Source: Canna indica (Eukaryota; Streptophyta; Magnoliopsida; Zingiberales; Cannaceae). Taken from it: a DNA stretch of 64,000 nt. This document shows, piece after piece, positions 1 through 13,000 of this stretch. The DNA lies in contig CP136897.1 of assembly GCA_034359265.1 (NCBI GenBank), positions 22,438,001 to 22,502,000 of the forward strand, read 5' to 3'. The position numbers were made by a program, and so were the translations under genes. Under the pieces are notes generated by a model that saw only the letters and a list, made by a program, of their open reading frames with translations, had not been told where the DNA came from and made no database searches. The number at the start of each line of letters is the position of its first letter. Position 1 is the first letter of the stretch.

Positions 1-960
1 CAGTACTTACATCCAGTAATTTGATGGATGAAAATTCCTTTGCAAACCCGAAAAAGGTAAAATACTCTATGAAACCTGTTCTTGTACAAGTATTTATATA
101 CAGTATAGAACCAAATGAGGGATCTCAAAGTCAGATCCTATTACAAAGAAAAGGGAATTGTCATGTTTATGCATCATTTGTGTGTTATTTCTGAGATCCT
201 TGTCCAGAAATCTGCCATACAAGTTTCCCATCCATACTATCTTGTTACGCAAAGCTTTTGGATAACATCTTCTACACGGTGAAATTGTAGGTGATTCCAG
301 TTTCGGATACGCTACCAAATGCGGCAGAGAATATGGACGTTGTACTTTCTCCGCGTTCCCTTACATCATTTGATTTGCAACTCAACAGGGTCGAATACAT
401 ATCTGCAATTTAAGAAGGCACAAGGAAGAGGAGATGAGAAGTATGTAAAGCAAAATGTAATGGTTGAATCAGTAATTCAAATAAACGCTTGTATGTTCAT
501 AGTAATTAAAATGATGTGTTGTGACAATAAATAACTTTTCTAGAAATTCTAAATTAACCAATAAAAAGGTTAGATTGAAGTATGTTGCTTGCAGTTTATC
601 TAATTGATTTGACACTTGCCCCACACCATGATTAGTATTAGTCAGATGACAATAAGCTACTAAATAATGTGACTTCATTTGTTGACCTTCTTCCAAAATG
701 CTGCCCTATTAATCTTTTGACATTAATTTGTCTTTTTTGTGTTGATATAAATATATGATACAGATAATAATGAATGTATATATAATAATATTAAGAAGAT
801 ATATATACTGTTTGACTTGATAGATTAATACAACGTGAGGGCAGCATATGCTGAATTCTCATGTAATGCCTGCTTTGGAATGCACGTTGCCTCTTCTGCT
901 GCCAAAAATCTAATGAATAAATAATGAAGTATGCATCATTTAATTGTCTATTTTTGTCTA
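1..960. other. AT-rich intergenic, no gene seen
   Basis: Short open frames on both strands (for example 94-318 minus and 319-534 plus) have no recognisable domain, no splice context and ordinary AT-rich composition. I see no RNA gene or transposon end here before the hAT-type MITE target duplication at 961. Confidence 0.6.
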
Positions 961-968
961 CTAGCTAG

Positions 969-1457
969 TAGGGTTGTTCACGGGTCGGGTCGGGTTTGGA
1001 AAAAAAAATTGGCCTGACCCGACCAACGAGCAATCGGGTTGGATTGGGTTTGGAGGCAATTTTTTTTGAACTCGATCCGACCCGACCAGCCCAAAATTAG
1101 ATCGGGTCGAATAGTCAAGTTACTCGTTAACAAAGAAAATGTATATTTTTTTAAAGGTCACTGCCTCGAGAAGACATGCGGGCCAACGTCTTCTTGAGGC
1201 GTCGGCCTCGAGAGGTCACACGGCCCGCGTCTTCTTGAGATGAAACTTTAAAGGTTTATAATATTTTTTAAAAAAATTAAAAAATAATCGGGTCATTTGG
1301 GTCGTGTCTCGGGTCATCATGTTTCAAATATTGAAACCCGAGACCCAACCTGATTATGGTCGGGTTTGATTAAATTAAACTCGACTCGGCTCGATTGGTT
1401 CGGGTCGTGTCAGATTATCGGGTTTATTGGATCGGGTCAACCCAATGAACACCCCTA
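969..1457. mobile_element. hAT-type MITE with 8-bp target duplication
   Basis: A 489-bp non-coding element. It starts TAGGGTTGTTCACGGG and ends, read from the other strand, TAGGGGTGTTCATTGGG, so it has short imperfect terminal inverted repeats. It is flanked by a perfect 8-bp direct repeat CTAGCTAG (961-968 and 1458-1465), the target duplication length of the hAT superfamily. The inside carries many CGGGT/ACCCG units on both strands, so the element can fold on itself. It encodes no transposase and is inferred to be non-autonomous. Similar TAGGG-ended elements lie at 8486, 18804 and 35306. Confidence 0.85.
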
Positions 1458-1642
1458 CTAGCTAGAATATATAAATAGTCTCTAACAATTCAGGAGATTG
1501 AATAATTAAGATCAGAATATCTTCACCAGCAAAGAAAATATTACACATGCAACTAAGAATTATAATAGCCATTGTTGAAGTCCTAAATCCATCTTTTGTT
1601 AATAGTTTTTATTGTTTTGATCATAAATTATTTGACTCCTAA

Positions 1643-2220
1643 TACTATGTTTGGTTGAGAGTTTTTAGAGGAGAGGGGGAGGCGACATAAGTTCGATGCC
1701 TTTCTCCATTGGAGAAGCAAAATAGTAAAATTTGGTTATCTCTAAAAGTTGAGAATTTGAATATTAGAGGGGGTATTATTGAAGTTGTTGTGATATTTAA
1801 ACTATTTTACCCGGAGTAATAGTATAAAGAAACATATATACCTTCCCTAGCGATGGAAACTAGTCATGTACTCGCATTTTTCTCTAGTATATATATATAT
1901 ATATTATTTAATGTTGCGATTAAATTGAGTACTTACAAAATTCTTTCCTACCCAAATCAAACCCGAACACAATTCGAGTATTTTTTTTTCTTATCCTAAC
2001 TCGATTAATGACTATTTGAACCCAATTTAAATGAGTGTGATAATTCGAATACTTGAAAAATACCAAACTCATCGTCATCCCTACCTCCCTTACCCATCTA
2101 AATATGGAACAAAATATTATTTCCCTTCTATTCTTTTATCGTCGAACCAAACATATAATTCTCTCCTCTCTCGTTTCCTCCTCTCCCCCAAGCTATTTCG
2201 CCCGTCTTTAAACCAAAGAA
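1643..2220. repeat. Possible Tourist-like MITE remnant
   Basis: Weak inverted similarity between ACTATGTTTGGTTGAGAG at the left and ACTTCTTTGGTTTAAAGA read from the right, with purine-rich then pyrimidine-rich arms (GAGGAGAGGGGGAGG at 1670 and CCTCTCCCCC near 2180). The TGTTTGGTT opening is typical of Tourist/PIF-Harbinger MITEs. No clean target duplication was found, so the borders are approximate. The rest of 1466-2690 holds only AT-rich sequence and a (TA)n run at about 2472-2492. Confidence 0.3.
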
Positions 2221-2692
2221 GTCTAAAAGAGAGTTGACGAGTGTTTCTTAATTAGATTAATTTGCACATAATATGAGACAAGTCAAAAATTAGCTCCATA
2301 CATCCACACCTTGTGTATGTAATAACATAAGGAGATAGGAAACAAAAATAAAGAGAAAATAAATAAATTATATATATGATTGTATTTTAAGTATATGATC
2401 AACACATTTAAACAACATAAAATAAATCAGTTGCTATGTACAATCAATTAGAGTTTTTTTTAAAACTAATGATATATATATATATATATATAAAGAAGAG
2501 TAGGTTGCATTCTATTTGCACTCTCTTTACATTTCAAAATTACTCTCCTATTTTTCAAATGACACCCCTAAACAAATTTAATATGAAAACAAATAATGTT
2601 TTTAGAATCTTCAATTGACAAATCGACCTAAACTAGAATATATCAGTTTAAGGTTATGGGGGTGTATGTGTAAATGTGCACTTAGGGGTGAG

Positions 2693-3375
2693 CTGATTCG
2701 AGTACTCTATATTTTTCATGATACCGAGATCATATCCTTTATAGGACTGGTTCATAGATTTTGGACTCAGGTCCTACCCCGTTGGAACCTAAAATCGGAC
2801 CCTACTTGGAACCTATGGTGCAGTGCAGGTTTCGGGTACTTGTTGGAACATGTTCATTTACAAGTTTCAAAGTACTTGTTTCAGGTACCCTATTAGAACA
2901 TGTTCATTTATAGGTTTCAGAAATCTTATTGGAATCAGTTCATTTATAGGTTCCGAGTACCATGTTGAAACATGTTCATTTACATGTTCCGTGGTACATG
3001 TTCCGGAACATGTTCATTTATAAATTTTGAATACTTTGTTGAAACATGTTTATTAATTTATAGGTTCTAGATACCCTATTGGAACTTGTTCATTTATAAG
3101 TTTTAGGTACTTTGTTGGAACATGTTCATTTACAGGTTTCAGGGTACATGTTCAGGATATCCTATGTTCATTTACATGTTCCAAGGTACATGTTTTGCGT
3201 ATCGGTTCCGACTCTGGGTACCCTATCTGTTGGACATAAAATCGGAATCGATTTAATCGGTTGCTTAATTTTTATCTCGGATCCTATCCGAATTTAATTC
3301 AGATCTATCCGAAATCTACCTGATCAGATAAGTTTCAATCATTTTTGGATCTATCCGGTACTCATGCACACCCTA
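2693..3375. mobile_element. hAT-MITE-like element carrying a minisatellite
   Basis: The left end reads TAGGGGTGAGCTGATTCGAG and the right end, from the other strand, TAGGGTGTGCATGAGTACC. These match the TAGGG-type ends of the other hAT-like MITEs in this window. No matching 8-bp target duplication is visible, so mobility is inferred from the ends alone. Most of the inside is a roughly 36-bp tandem repeat (separate entry). The terminal parts carry CGGAT/ATCCG words similar to those in the related elements. Two short open frames inside are by-products of the repeat. Confidence 0.5.
2827..3205. repeat. About 36-bp degenerate minisatellite
   Basis: About ten degenerate copies of a unit containing GGAACATGTTCATTTATA followed by GGTTTCGGGTACTTTGTT. 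Copies differ by point changes and small indels, and some end in TTTACA instead of TTTATA. Because 36 is a multiple of three, open frames through the array repeat the same peptide words (for example EHVHLQVS), which explains the predicted ORFs at 2615-3297. Confidence 0.8.
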
Positions 3376-3638
3376 CTTATAATCTAAAGATTGTAGGGCT
3401 ACGTGCAGCATCAAGTATATAACAAAGAGGTAAAAAGTGCTATTTCAAGAATTTGGAAGGTTTAATTTGTGAAAATGGGTAACCAATATTATATTGAGAA
3501 GAAACCTACGGAGTTATGACGAACATGAATGATATCGATGGTCGTCTTCCGCCCGCGAGAAATCCGCCACTGCCGTCGTGCAATCTGTCATACGCGCAGA
3601 AACAACGCGTCCCAAACGATACACAGCTTCCCTTTCTT

Positions 3639-3705
3639 TCCCCTTTTTTTTTCTTCTTCTTCGCTTCGCTTCCTCTTCTTCTTCTTCTTCCTTGTTTCTT
3701 CTTGG
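3639..3705. repeat. CTT/TTC microsatellite in PAT 5' region
   Basis: A pyrimidine tract of TTC and CTT units lies about 300 bp upstream of the acyltransferase start codon, probably in its promoter or 5'UTR. Such CT-rich tracts are common in plant 5'UTRs. The overlapping F- and S-rich (plus strand) or K- and E-rich (minus strand) open frames are low-complexity artefacts. Confidence 0.6.
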
Positions 3706-3995
3706 TTCGGAGAGGTCTAGGGAGATGAAGGAGATGCGACGTTCTTTCTTCGTGCGATTCGAAGGAGGAACGTTGCATGGTTTGCAGAAGACGCACCACT
3801 TTTACGCAGAAGAGAAGAAGAAAATTCGATAAGCAATCTAGTTATTGATTTGCTCTGCCTTCCTTGTTTCTGAGATCCCCTCTTCCTCTTCCTCCGTTCT
3901 CGTGTTCTTAATTTTCTGCTGAAGACTAACAAAAAGGCGATTTTTGAAGAAAATTCGCCGACCAAGAACTGAATTTGCACTTTGTCGCGAAGAAT

Positions 3996-6900
3996 ATGGC
4001 GACGCCGGCACAGCAAACGGAGCCAAAAAGGTTGAGATTGTATCAAGCTTGGAAAGGGAACAATGTAAGAACTCTTTCTCATAGTTTCCCCCTTTTGTTT
4101 GAATCTCTTCAACTCGTTTTAGTGCAAATGTTGTATTTTCTCTCGCGACGAGATTGTTTACATAATTACATAGTGAAATCAAGAACTTTTGCCTTTTATT
4201 TTCTTCATGTCGATTCTTTTGAGTTCTGATTCGTTGCATATTAGAGGTTTGGTGGCAAAGAAACTTCATTTCTTGTCTTTTTTTTTTGTTAAAGCTAGTG
4301 AAACAAGAGATTCGAAAGGTCTAGGGGTTCTAATTTTATCTGCAATAACTACAGGAAATTAATAATAATTTCTAACGAGAAGGCAGAAAGAGCATCACAA
4401 TCAACTAGTTATCTGAAGTTGTGAGAATATAAATTATATAAATTGAGCATTTTTCTAATAGTTTAAGCTTTTAAGATTACTGATCATTCAATCTCTTATA
4501 TGATATCAAAGAAAGATAGTTGTTTACTTTTGAGTCATGCCTGAACATAACCTAGCTTGCCTGTGAAAAGAGATGTTAGGCTATAGATATATAAATTGGG
4601 TTATTTTCTTATAGCTTAAGCTTTTTGGAGTAACTGTCACCAATTCTTTAACTGAAGTTATTAACACTAATGTTTCCCCAACTGAGTGACTTGTGTTCAT
4701 CAAGGGAGATGCACTAATGAATCCCTTTAAATCTCCATAATGAAAGATTGTTCAAATATCATGATAACTCTATATTTTGTTGTACAATTTTATATTTTGT
4801 TTTTTTATTGAACTGGTGTTGTGTATTCATTTCAAATATAAAATGATAACTCCTGCTTACCTTTTTCTCAGAGGTTCTTCTGTGGTGGAAGACTGATATT
4901 TGGTCCAGATGCAGCTTCATTATCTCTATCAACAATTCTAATAGCTGGTCCAGCAATGACATTCTGTTTCCAAATAATCAAAAAAATCTGCACACATGAT
5001 GACAGTGTTGATCATCCAATACTTGGACTTCCAGTTCTGATCATTACATTGCTGATCACAATATCTGTAAGCAAAAAGTTCAATGAAACAGTAATTTGCT
5101 TTGAATTGAACTATTCCTCTTCACTCAATTGTTTTCATCTTTGATGGATGATGCAGGACTTGATTTTTTTGTTCATGACATCAAGTAGAGATCCAGGTAT
5201 AGTGCAGAGAAACACAAGGCCACCCGAAAATGATGAAGTGTCCTATATGACAACTCCGTCTATGGAATGGATTAGTGGAAGGACACCACACCTAAGATTA
5301 CCTAGAACAAGGGATGTTATTGTGAACGGCTTCACCATCAAAGTGAAATACTGTGATACTTGCATGCTGTATCGACCACCTCGGGCTTCGCATTGCTCGG
5401 TCTGCAACAATTGTGTGCAGAAGTTTGATCACCATTGCCCCTGGGTTGGTCAATGCATTGGACGAGTAAGATCCAGAGATTGATTTCTTATCAATTTGTG
5501 ACTTTGATGTGTTGAACACTAGAAACACTGGCAAAATCCTAATTACTAATAGGGTACATTTTATTTTATCTACCCGTGGATAAATCAATTTCAGTATTCC
5601 CTACATATGATATTTTTACCATTTTGCCCACTTACGGTAATGAAGTTAGTGATTAGCGTCATTAGCACATGCTACACTTATGAGAATGTTGGTTTTTATT
5701 GTTGTTTGTATGTGAATTTCTATTGCATTACTTCATTCATTTATGGATTAATGTTAGCATATCATTTTTCTCATTATCTACATATTTTTGTATAAAACTA
5801 TAGTTTTTCCTTTGAAACCATCAATGAGTAGTGGAAAAGGTAAAGTACTAACTTTGCTTACCAAATGGGCTAGGTACAAACAAAATTTACATGTAGGAAA
5901 CATCAAAAACAACTTGCTTCTAATCGACTAGGTGGTAAATTTTACAAACAACCATGAGCAGTACTCCAAGATCATCTCTACATCAGTTTCGTGAAACTTA
6001 GTATCTTTCTTTTGATCACATATTTGCATTTCCTGCAGCGAAATTATCGGTTCTTCTGCTTATTTATATCAACATCAACATTTCTCTGCATATATGTGTT
6101 TGTCTTCTCGTGGCTGAACATTATCACTGAAAAGGCACATTACCATAACAACATATGGAAGTCCATGACAAGAGAGGTTCTATCTCTTGTGCTCATAGCG
6201 TACACCTTCATTATCGTGTGGTTTGTGGGCGGGCTCACTGTTTTCCACTTCTATTTAATGAGTACAAATCAGGTAAACCTTCCATTACTGAACTTTTTTC
6301 TTTTCCTTTCTTGTGCAAATTGAACTGTTTGAAAGTCTAGCATCTTTGGAGATCTTCATCAATAATGTAGTCTACCTACTATTATCTTAGATAGTTTTAC
6401 TTAATTTTATTCAAACACTGATCATTTGATAGCTATAAATGTGACTCTCTTTCAACCTTTCACTGATCATTTGATAGCTATAATTGTGACTCTCTTTCAA
6501 CCTTTCTATTCTTTAGACAACTTATGAGAACTTTCGATATCGGTATGATAAGAAGGACAATCCCTACAACAAGGGCTTCTTGAGAAATTTCAAAGAAGTT
6601 TTTTTCTCAAAAATCCCCCCTTCAGAGCATGACTTCCGGTCTTGGGTGGTTGGAGAAACACTAGAAGTTGGGTCTTGTACTCCTAATATTGGCATCGGTG
6701 TCATAAGCCCCAAGGAGAAGATTGACATAGAAATGGGCACTAAATTTTCAATGGATAGCAATCTGCCTATTCCAAACATACTGCAGAATTTGGATTACAG
6801 CAGCATGGAGGACAATGAAAATGTTAAGGCTCGGCACGACAATGAAGTCTTTGATCCATTTGGGTTTCCTGTTACTCAAAAGCCTGATTCACATGAGCCA

Positions 6901-7029
6901 AGGCATTCCACACAAAGTTGCGATGCAGAAATCGGAGCGCGTAGTGATCCATTTTCAGCTGAGGAAGCTGCTGAAGTTGTACAAGGTGATTGGGATGCTT
7001 TTCATCAAAGATCCTCAAGCGTAATATAG
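3996..7029 (+). CDS. DHHC-type protein S-acyltransferase (PAT)
   Basis: Palmitoyltransferase that attaches fatty acids to cysteines of membrane proteins at endomembranes or the plasma membrane. Five exons with GT-AG introns: 3996-4064, 4872-5066, 5157-5465, 6039-6272, 6517-7029; all frames join and give 439 aa, normal for plant PATs. Visible landmarks: two membrane segments at about 37-56 and 72-96, a DPG motif at 100-102, the cysteine-rich domain at about 152-202 with catalytic DHHC at 179-182, two further membrane segments at about 195-220 and 238-263, and a TTYE motif at 270-273, followed by NPYNKG. Family knowledge: the DHHC cysteine forms the acyl-enzyme intermediate. The opening [10 protein letters not shown] and FGPDAASL resemble the Arabidopsis PAT05-09 clade. 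The start codon is the first ATG giving this conserved N-terminus. The acidic tail after about residue 330 is less conserved. The exact orthologue is unknown. Confidence 0.93.
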
Positions 7030-7068
7030 TTCATGCTGGTGAGGATGTTGATAAGAGATCATCATAAG

Positions 7069-7601
7069 GTGAGAATTCTTTCTGCATATTTCTTTTATAT
7101 GGACATCTAAATTAGTAAGCTAAACTAAGATTTGCATAGAATATTTAGTTGATAATAGATTAAGTAGAAAGGAGAACAACTAATAACAGTTTTCTCCTCA
7201 AGAAAATTTCTTTTTATGGTTGCATACTTGCTATGTGAAATCTACTCAAGAAAACTGTTGAAGTTATACTTGCAACAACTTTTAGGGATGATTTTTATCA
7301 CTTACCATTTAGGAGTAAAAGAAAAACTGCAACATTTCCACGTGCACACAAAAACTTATGAAACTATTTAGTTTCTTTACAATATTAAGTTTGCAACTAG
7401 GAACTGAAAATTAAACTTAAAACAAGTAGCAAACAGAATCAGCCAGTTCAAGCATGAGGGCAAGAATATCACATTCAGTAAAATGGAATTTCCAATAGGA
7501 TGCTACTTGCCCCAACATGCTTCATGTTGACTCTCATATTTTGAACCATGCTAATTGTAGAATTGCTTGCTGACTAAGAATGCTTTGGTGCATAATTGCA
7601 G
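7069..7601 (+). other. Possible 3'UTR intron of the PAT gene
   Basis: Forty bases after the PAT stop codon there is a good donor (AAG|GTGAGAA at 7069) and, downstream, a plausible acceptor (CATAATTGCAG ending at 7601). A 3'UTR intron would explain the otherwise empty stretch, but transcript evidence would be needed. An open frame at 7614-7889 downstream has no recognisable domain. Confidence 0.3.
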
Positions 7602-8485
7602 GTTTAGCTCAGGTTGTCATTCAGCATGTCAGATGAGTACAATCTGATTTCAGCTAGTGAAGATACAATTTTACCTCCTGTTGAGTTTGATCTCTACAGC
7701 TTCCTAATATATGCAATAAAAAAGGAGGAGAATAAAACCAGTTCATCTACAATTTTAAGTAAAAAAGTTATCAAAATACTTTACAGTTTACACCTTCCAA
7801 TTGAGAAGCAGCAAAATATGAAGTGTGTCAGTAAAGCATGCTTAAGTACAAACCTGAAAGAGAGAAAGGGAGAAAGTAGGTCCATCTAAAGGTACCTGTT
7901 TGTGTATAATTATGAACACTGTTTGTATGTTTGCCAGGAATTAGATAATTTGTTGTTTATAAATCTAGAACTACATTATATGGTAAAAGGTCATTTTTGA
8001 GAATGGAAATTGAAGTCAGCACATTTTTGCAGGACAATAGCCATACATAATATTATCCTCTATTTCAAGATGGCAATTGATCATTCATGGATATAGTGGA
8101 GAATGGGTTATCAGTTCTACTTGTTTATGATGATAGATTCAAATTGAAACTTTTCCATGATATATCACTAAGCCCTCCTTTGGTATCCAAATTCAAAATT
8201 CCATAAAATTATTATTGAGAAAATTAATTTGGAACTTTGCAAAAAAAAAAACATGTTTGGTATTCTTGGTATTCAGCTCATGAAATAAAATATCTAATTA
8301 TGGAACCATGAGGGTTTGGGTATAATTACTATAATAGGAAACTTCCAAAACCACTGAAAATGTTCTTGAAGATATAATAGTAACAGTGAAAATGCATTGA
8401 TGAAGACAAAACAAATGTGAATTATTATTGCTCCTGCACTACTTTGCTCATGTGCCCGGCGTTGCTCCTGTGGTAATGGCTCGAC
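7602..8485. other. Intergenic or PAT 3'UTR, no gene seen
   Basis: AT-rich sequence without a recognisable protein or RNA. It includes an A-rich run near 8240 and the left copy of GGCTCGAC at 8478-8485, the target duplication of the next MITE. Confidence 0.55.
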
Positions 8486-8903
8486 TAGGGATGGCAGCGG
8501 ATCGAATACAGTGCGAATAGTATTATCTACATATGCATTGTACATTTGTATTCACGCCGCATTTGCATTCGCACCGTATTTAATAAACAATTTGTTTAAT
8601 AAAAAATAATAACTTACATTATTAAAATTCATAACAAGGGCTTCGTATGTAATTTACTACAAAACATACATATATAATATATATTAAGTAACTTATATAT
8701 GGGTAAAATGGTAAATTTTTATACGTGGATATGTAGTGCGGATACGGTGCGGATCCGCATCCATATTCGTATTTACATCCGCGTAGATATAAATTTTTAA
8801 AATCTATATCTGCATCAATATTCGTTTTTATTTACAGATATGAATTAGATACGGTAGGGATACAATTTTTAGTTAACGAATGTGAATAAAATTGTCATCC
8901 TTA
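8486..8903. mobile_element. hAT-type MITE with 8-bp target duplication
   Basis: A 418-bp non-coding element starting TAGGGATGGCAGCGGATCG and ending, read from the other strand, TAAGGATGACAATTTTATTC. The terminal inverted repeat is short (TAGGGATGGCA against TAAGGATGACA). Perfect 8-bp direct repeats GGCTCGAC flank it (8478-8485 and 8904-8911). The interior is AT-rich with GCGGAT/ATCCGC words. No transposase is encoded. A short open frame that begins at its right edge (8882-9196) is judged accidental. Confidence 0.85.
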
Positions 8904-8911
8904 GGCTCGAC

Positions 8912-10096
8912 TCCGTGTTGCTCCTGGGCTCGACATTACTCTTCCTCGCAGCCTCATCACATCCGCTGATTCTGCTCCCAAATGAGTGTTTTATGTTCCA
9001 AATGAGAGGACCACAATGGCCGGCGGTGCTTGCTTCACAGCCTGCATTCTACAATCTCCCACCATGCATACATTTCTCTAACCATAATGCCTCAGTGCAT
9101 CAAAGGAAATTGCCTATTTCTGCATTTCTACTTCAATCAGAGGCAATTGTTTATGAAGGTGCGTCGTCTAAGTGTGATGAGAGAAAGAAGAAATGAAGAT
9201 TACATGGACTAACGTAGGACCAGATATAATAGAAGAACCAAAAATCCGCTATTTCTCAACCTGACACATTTGTTATCCTTCTTTTTTTGTCTTCTATTCA
9301 TGAGTTTCCTGTTAAAACTAACAACCTGACACATTTGTTCCACATTTAACTGTCCATTGAATGCTCTTTTGGATAACCAATTGTGAATGATTTTTAGCAG
9401 TGGGCAACAACATTTTACTTGAGTTATTTTGTAGTGACCAGTGCCATTTAACAATATTTTTTTTAACAATATTGCTCGATAGAATCTATCCCAAACTAAA
9501 GGCTAATTAATAAATCTACCCCAATTTTTATTTACTCAATCTATCCTAAACTTTTTATTTCAAACTTAGTGAAGAATCAATCAGAACAGGTTAAATCATT
9601 CAAACCCAAACCCAAACCAGCAAGTCATTTTTTTCATTTCTCAAAATCTATTCATTTATTTCTAAATCTAACTCGGACAGTTTGAACGGATCAAAGAGAT
9701 GATTAACAAATTGATTCAAGAGCCATTTCAAATTTCCAAAAGTTGCAATATACTTAAGGTCAAGTCTCAATATATATCTATCATTACCTTGCTCAAGAAC
9801 CGTTGTACTTTAGGAAATCAAAACAACAGTAAGAGTCAACAGCAGTAGCCATGCATGCAAAGCTTAGGATCCACACTATTTGAAACTTGAATCATGTAGT
9901 ACAAAAGCGAAAGAGTTTGAATGATAAACTGCTATTGGGACAAGTGAATTAAACTAATTCAAAACATACATGAATAATGTGTAACACAGAGTTTCCCGAT
10001 CAAACGCTCCACAAAAGATGAGCAATTTAGATAAACATGTTGAGGCACATCATCTTAGTGTAACTTAAGGATATTAAGCATTTACTTAGTGTGCCC
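8912..10096. other. Intergenic, no gene seen
   Basis: Sequence between the MITE and the 3' end of PAG1. Open frames of 60-104 aa on both strands show no domain or compositional coding signal. The last few hundred bases presumably contain the PAG1 3'UTR (minus strand). Confidence 0.55.
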
Positions 10097-13000
10097 CTAG
10101 TCTGCGTCCATCTCCTCCAGTGCTGCTTTTGCAGCTGCCTTAGCTTCCTCCAACAGATTATCAGGTACCTGTGATTGACAGGAAAATTTGGCTTAGTTGG
10201 AGAAATACAAAAGAATTAACGTGACTTCTTTGGGTTCTGCTAAAGAAAGAGTCTTATTCTAATAAATATCTGTGGCACTTATCATGTTAGAAAAGTAACA
10301 TGAAAAGGCCAAGGAAACAACATAAATGACAAGATGAAAAACATGACAGTGGTGACAATGAAAGGAAAAAAGTAACATTATTGATTCTTTCTCCTATTGA
10401 GAACAACAGCACACAACAATAGTCCTACTTTAGTGTATTGATCAAGACTATACTGTCAAGCTGTTAACTATAGCGAATGATTTCACAAAAATCCATTTTT
10501 GATAACAGTGAAAACTGACTTTGCCAGCCACAGGATTGTTTGGAAGACACAAATTAGATTTTACTCATTCACAAGATTTAAGTAGGAAAACCACTACAAG
10601 TTATTCGTCAAGTGACAAGACTTGGAACATAGGTGACAGGTGATACCAATTAGACAATAAACCCTAACTAATTGTAAAAAACATTTGAATAGTCTAAAAA
10701 TTAAAAAAAAAGAATATGGAATCAAGAACTAATATAATATAATAAACCACTATATTGGAGGTTACTATAAATTTGAAGGTACTGTGCTATGTTATTATAA
10801 TAGCGAGCCAGCTAACTAAGTAAAGCATCATGAAGTCTGTTCTACCATAGACAAGGACCACTTCTGCAACCAAGAAAACCTTCATATTATATGTCAATAA
10901 TAAGAGACAAGTTACATCTGATAACCAATCCCAATGTATGATATCTTCAAAGAAAAAGAAATAGAGAGCAACCTAATCTAAGGAAATAGTGATAGCAAAA
11001 CTGCATTATATTTATATATAATAACAGTAAGGGAAAATCTAATGATAAAAAATGCATTGCCACAAAGTATTAATCATATAAAAAATTCAATATCGATAGT
11101 GTTGGTCAGTCCAAGCAACAGCAATGACCTTTTGATGTTGGCGGTTTGATTCATCACAGACCCAACTCATTTCTAGCTCAAATGCTTTGTCCTTTGCTTC
11201 ATCGTGTACTCCATAAATTCTGCATGCCAGAACAAGGAAAATAATGCAAAATTTAACTTCTAAGATACCCAAAGAGAACCATATAGCAACACAAAATTGA
11301 TTATATGGAATGAGGATGGTGGAATGGGAACATGAATAGCAATGTGCGCATGGGGACATGAACAGGAATGAGAATTGCAATCCCTTTGTTTGAAACTTAA
11401 CCAAAGTGACAAAATAGTAAATCAGTGCATCACCTAGGTTCAAAATGGCTCTTTACCTCAATCGCTATGGTTAAGTGTACCTAGCCCATATAGTGTCTTT
11501 ACAAATGGTATAATAGTGCTCCTTTTGGCAAAGTCCTTTTGCAAATGGTAAATATTGCTCCTTACCATTCTCATGACAAATGATGTCTTAACACCCATAT
11601 AGTGTACCTACCTCACATGAGTAGTCCCATATGCAAAAGTGAACCATAAGAGCTCCAAAGTATTACATACAGAAAAAATTGGTATTGTATAAACAAGCCA
11701 CATGGGAATTAGAACTTTAAAGGCTCTTTTAAATTTGTCTTAAACCATGGAGCTGTAAGACTAAATAATGATGGAACATAATTCTAGTTACGACCATTGA
11801 CATAGTTGACGTATAAAAATAGCCAAAATCATTTTATGCTACGGCCAAATAACCACATAATAAGACAAGGTTGCTCTTTTTTGCAGTCAAACAAGGACCG
11901 AGAAAATGTCATCTTTTTCTAGAAGTATGATGAATTAAAAAGTTATTAAGAACGATTGAGCTTTCTTTATCATTTCAAAAATAGAACCATCCAGTTCAGT
12001 TCCAATATTTGACTATCAAGATAAGTTACTATGACATACAAACAAAATTACCAGAGACTAGCAAACAATTGTTCCAAGGAGAATTGATAATTAAAGTAAA
12101 AAATCATATTTCAGGATACCGCAGAAAATTTTCTTTTCTAAGATTTCCAGGTCTAAGTTTAAAATTTAAGAGATTAATGAATAAGTAACAAAAAAATAAC
12201 TGATATTCCATTTTTCAAGAAAAATGTAAACTTGAAAAACCAGAGTGCCAGACAAACTAGGAAGAGAAAGCAATATGAATATATTTTGTCAACTTATACA
12301 GAGATTTTATTATTGGTTTATTCTGAAACACTTATTCCCACGCCAAATTAGGGAAGCATATATCTGGGCTCACAAGATTGTCATGTTTGGTTGGGCCACA
12401 TCACCATCAATTAGGATTGCCATGATTATCTACTTTACAACCAAACTGGTAATGTAATGTAGATAGCCACCATGGGAGGTGCCTATGTGAAATACCACCA
12501 ATGTGGTCTTCAATTTTTTTTCTAAGAAAAATATCCTAAGCAAACTCTAGCCTCTATCACTCAGTGTTCTTCTTTGCTTCAACTTCTATGCCTCACCACC
12601 TCTTGTACGCCTTCTCCACCTCTACCTCACCACCTTTGTTGCTCCTCCTCGTCACCTCCTCCCTCACCTCCATCGACTCCACTGCTGATTCCGCCATTCG
12701 ACTCTCTCTTCTACCATACCCATCTCCATCTGCCAACTCCCTCACCTTCTCTCACTCTCTCACTCCTTAGCAGTATTTCAGTGACTTTAACTAATGATAT
12801 AGTCATTTCAACTACCAATTCTCTACAGCAACAACAAACATTTGGAATGTTTATAAATAAAAATACTAAAGTTGATAACCTTAAGAAAGCACAGAAAATA
12901 TTGGAGAACTTCTTACATCTTGGCAACTTCGATAACTCCTTCCCTGCAGGTCATCTCAGACAGCTTCAGCTTCTCTATCTCTCTGCATAATAACAAAAGT

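Noticed and set aside
2615..3297. Frames with repeated EHVHLQVS words that resemble a repeat protein
   Set aside because: The 36-bp DNA repeat explains the peptide periodicity; copies contain stops and indels.
3506..4269. K/E-rich and S/F-rich frames around the acyltransferase 5' end
   Set aside because: Generated by the CTT microsatellite and the first exon region; no coding signal of their own.
8882..9196. 104-aa open frame with a hydrophobic start resembling a signal peptide
   Set aside because: It begins inside the right end of a MITE, has no homology I recognise, and crosses the MITE/host border.
12564..12990. Pro/Ser/Leu-rich frames inside the large PAG1 intron
   Set aside because: CT-rich intron sequence, partly overlapping PAG1 exon 8 on the other strand.
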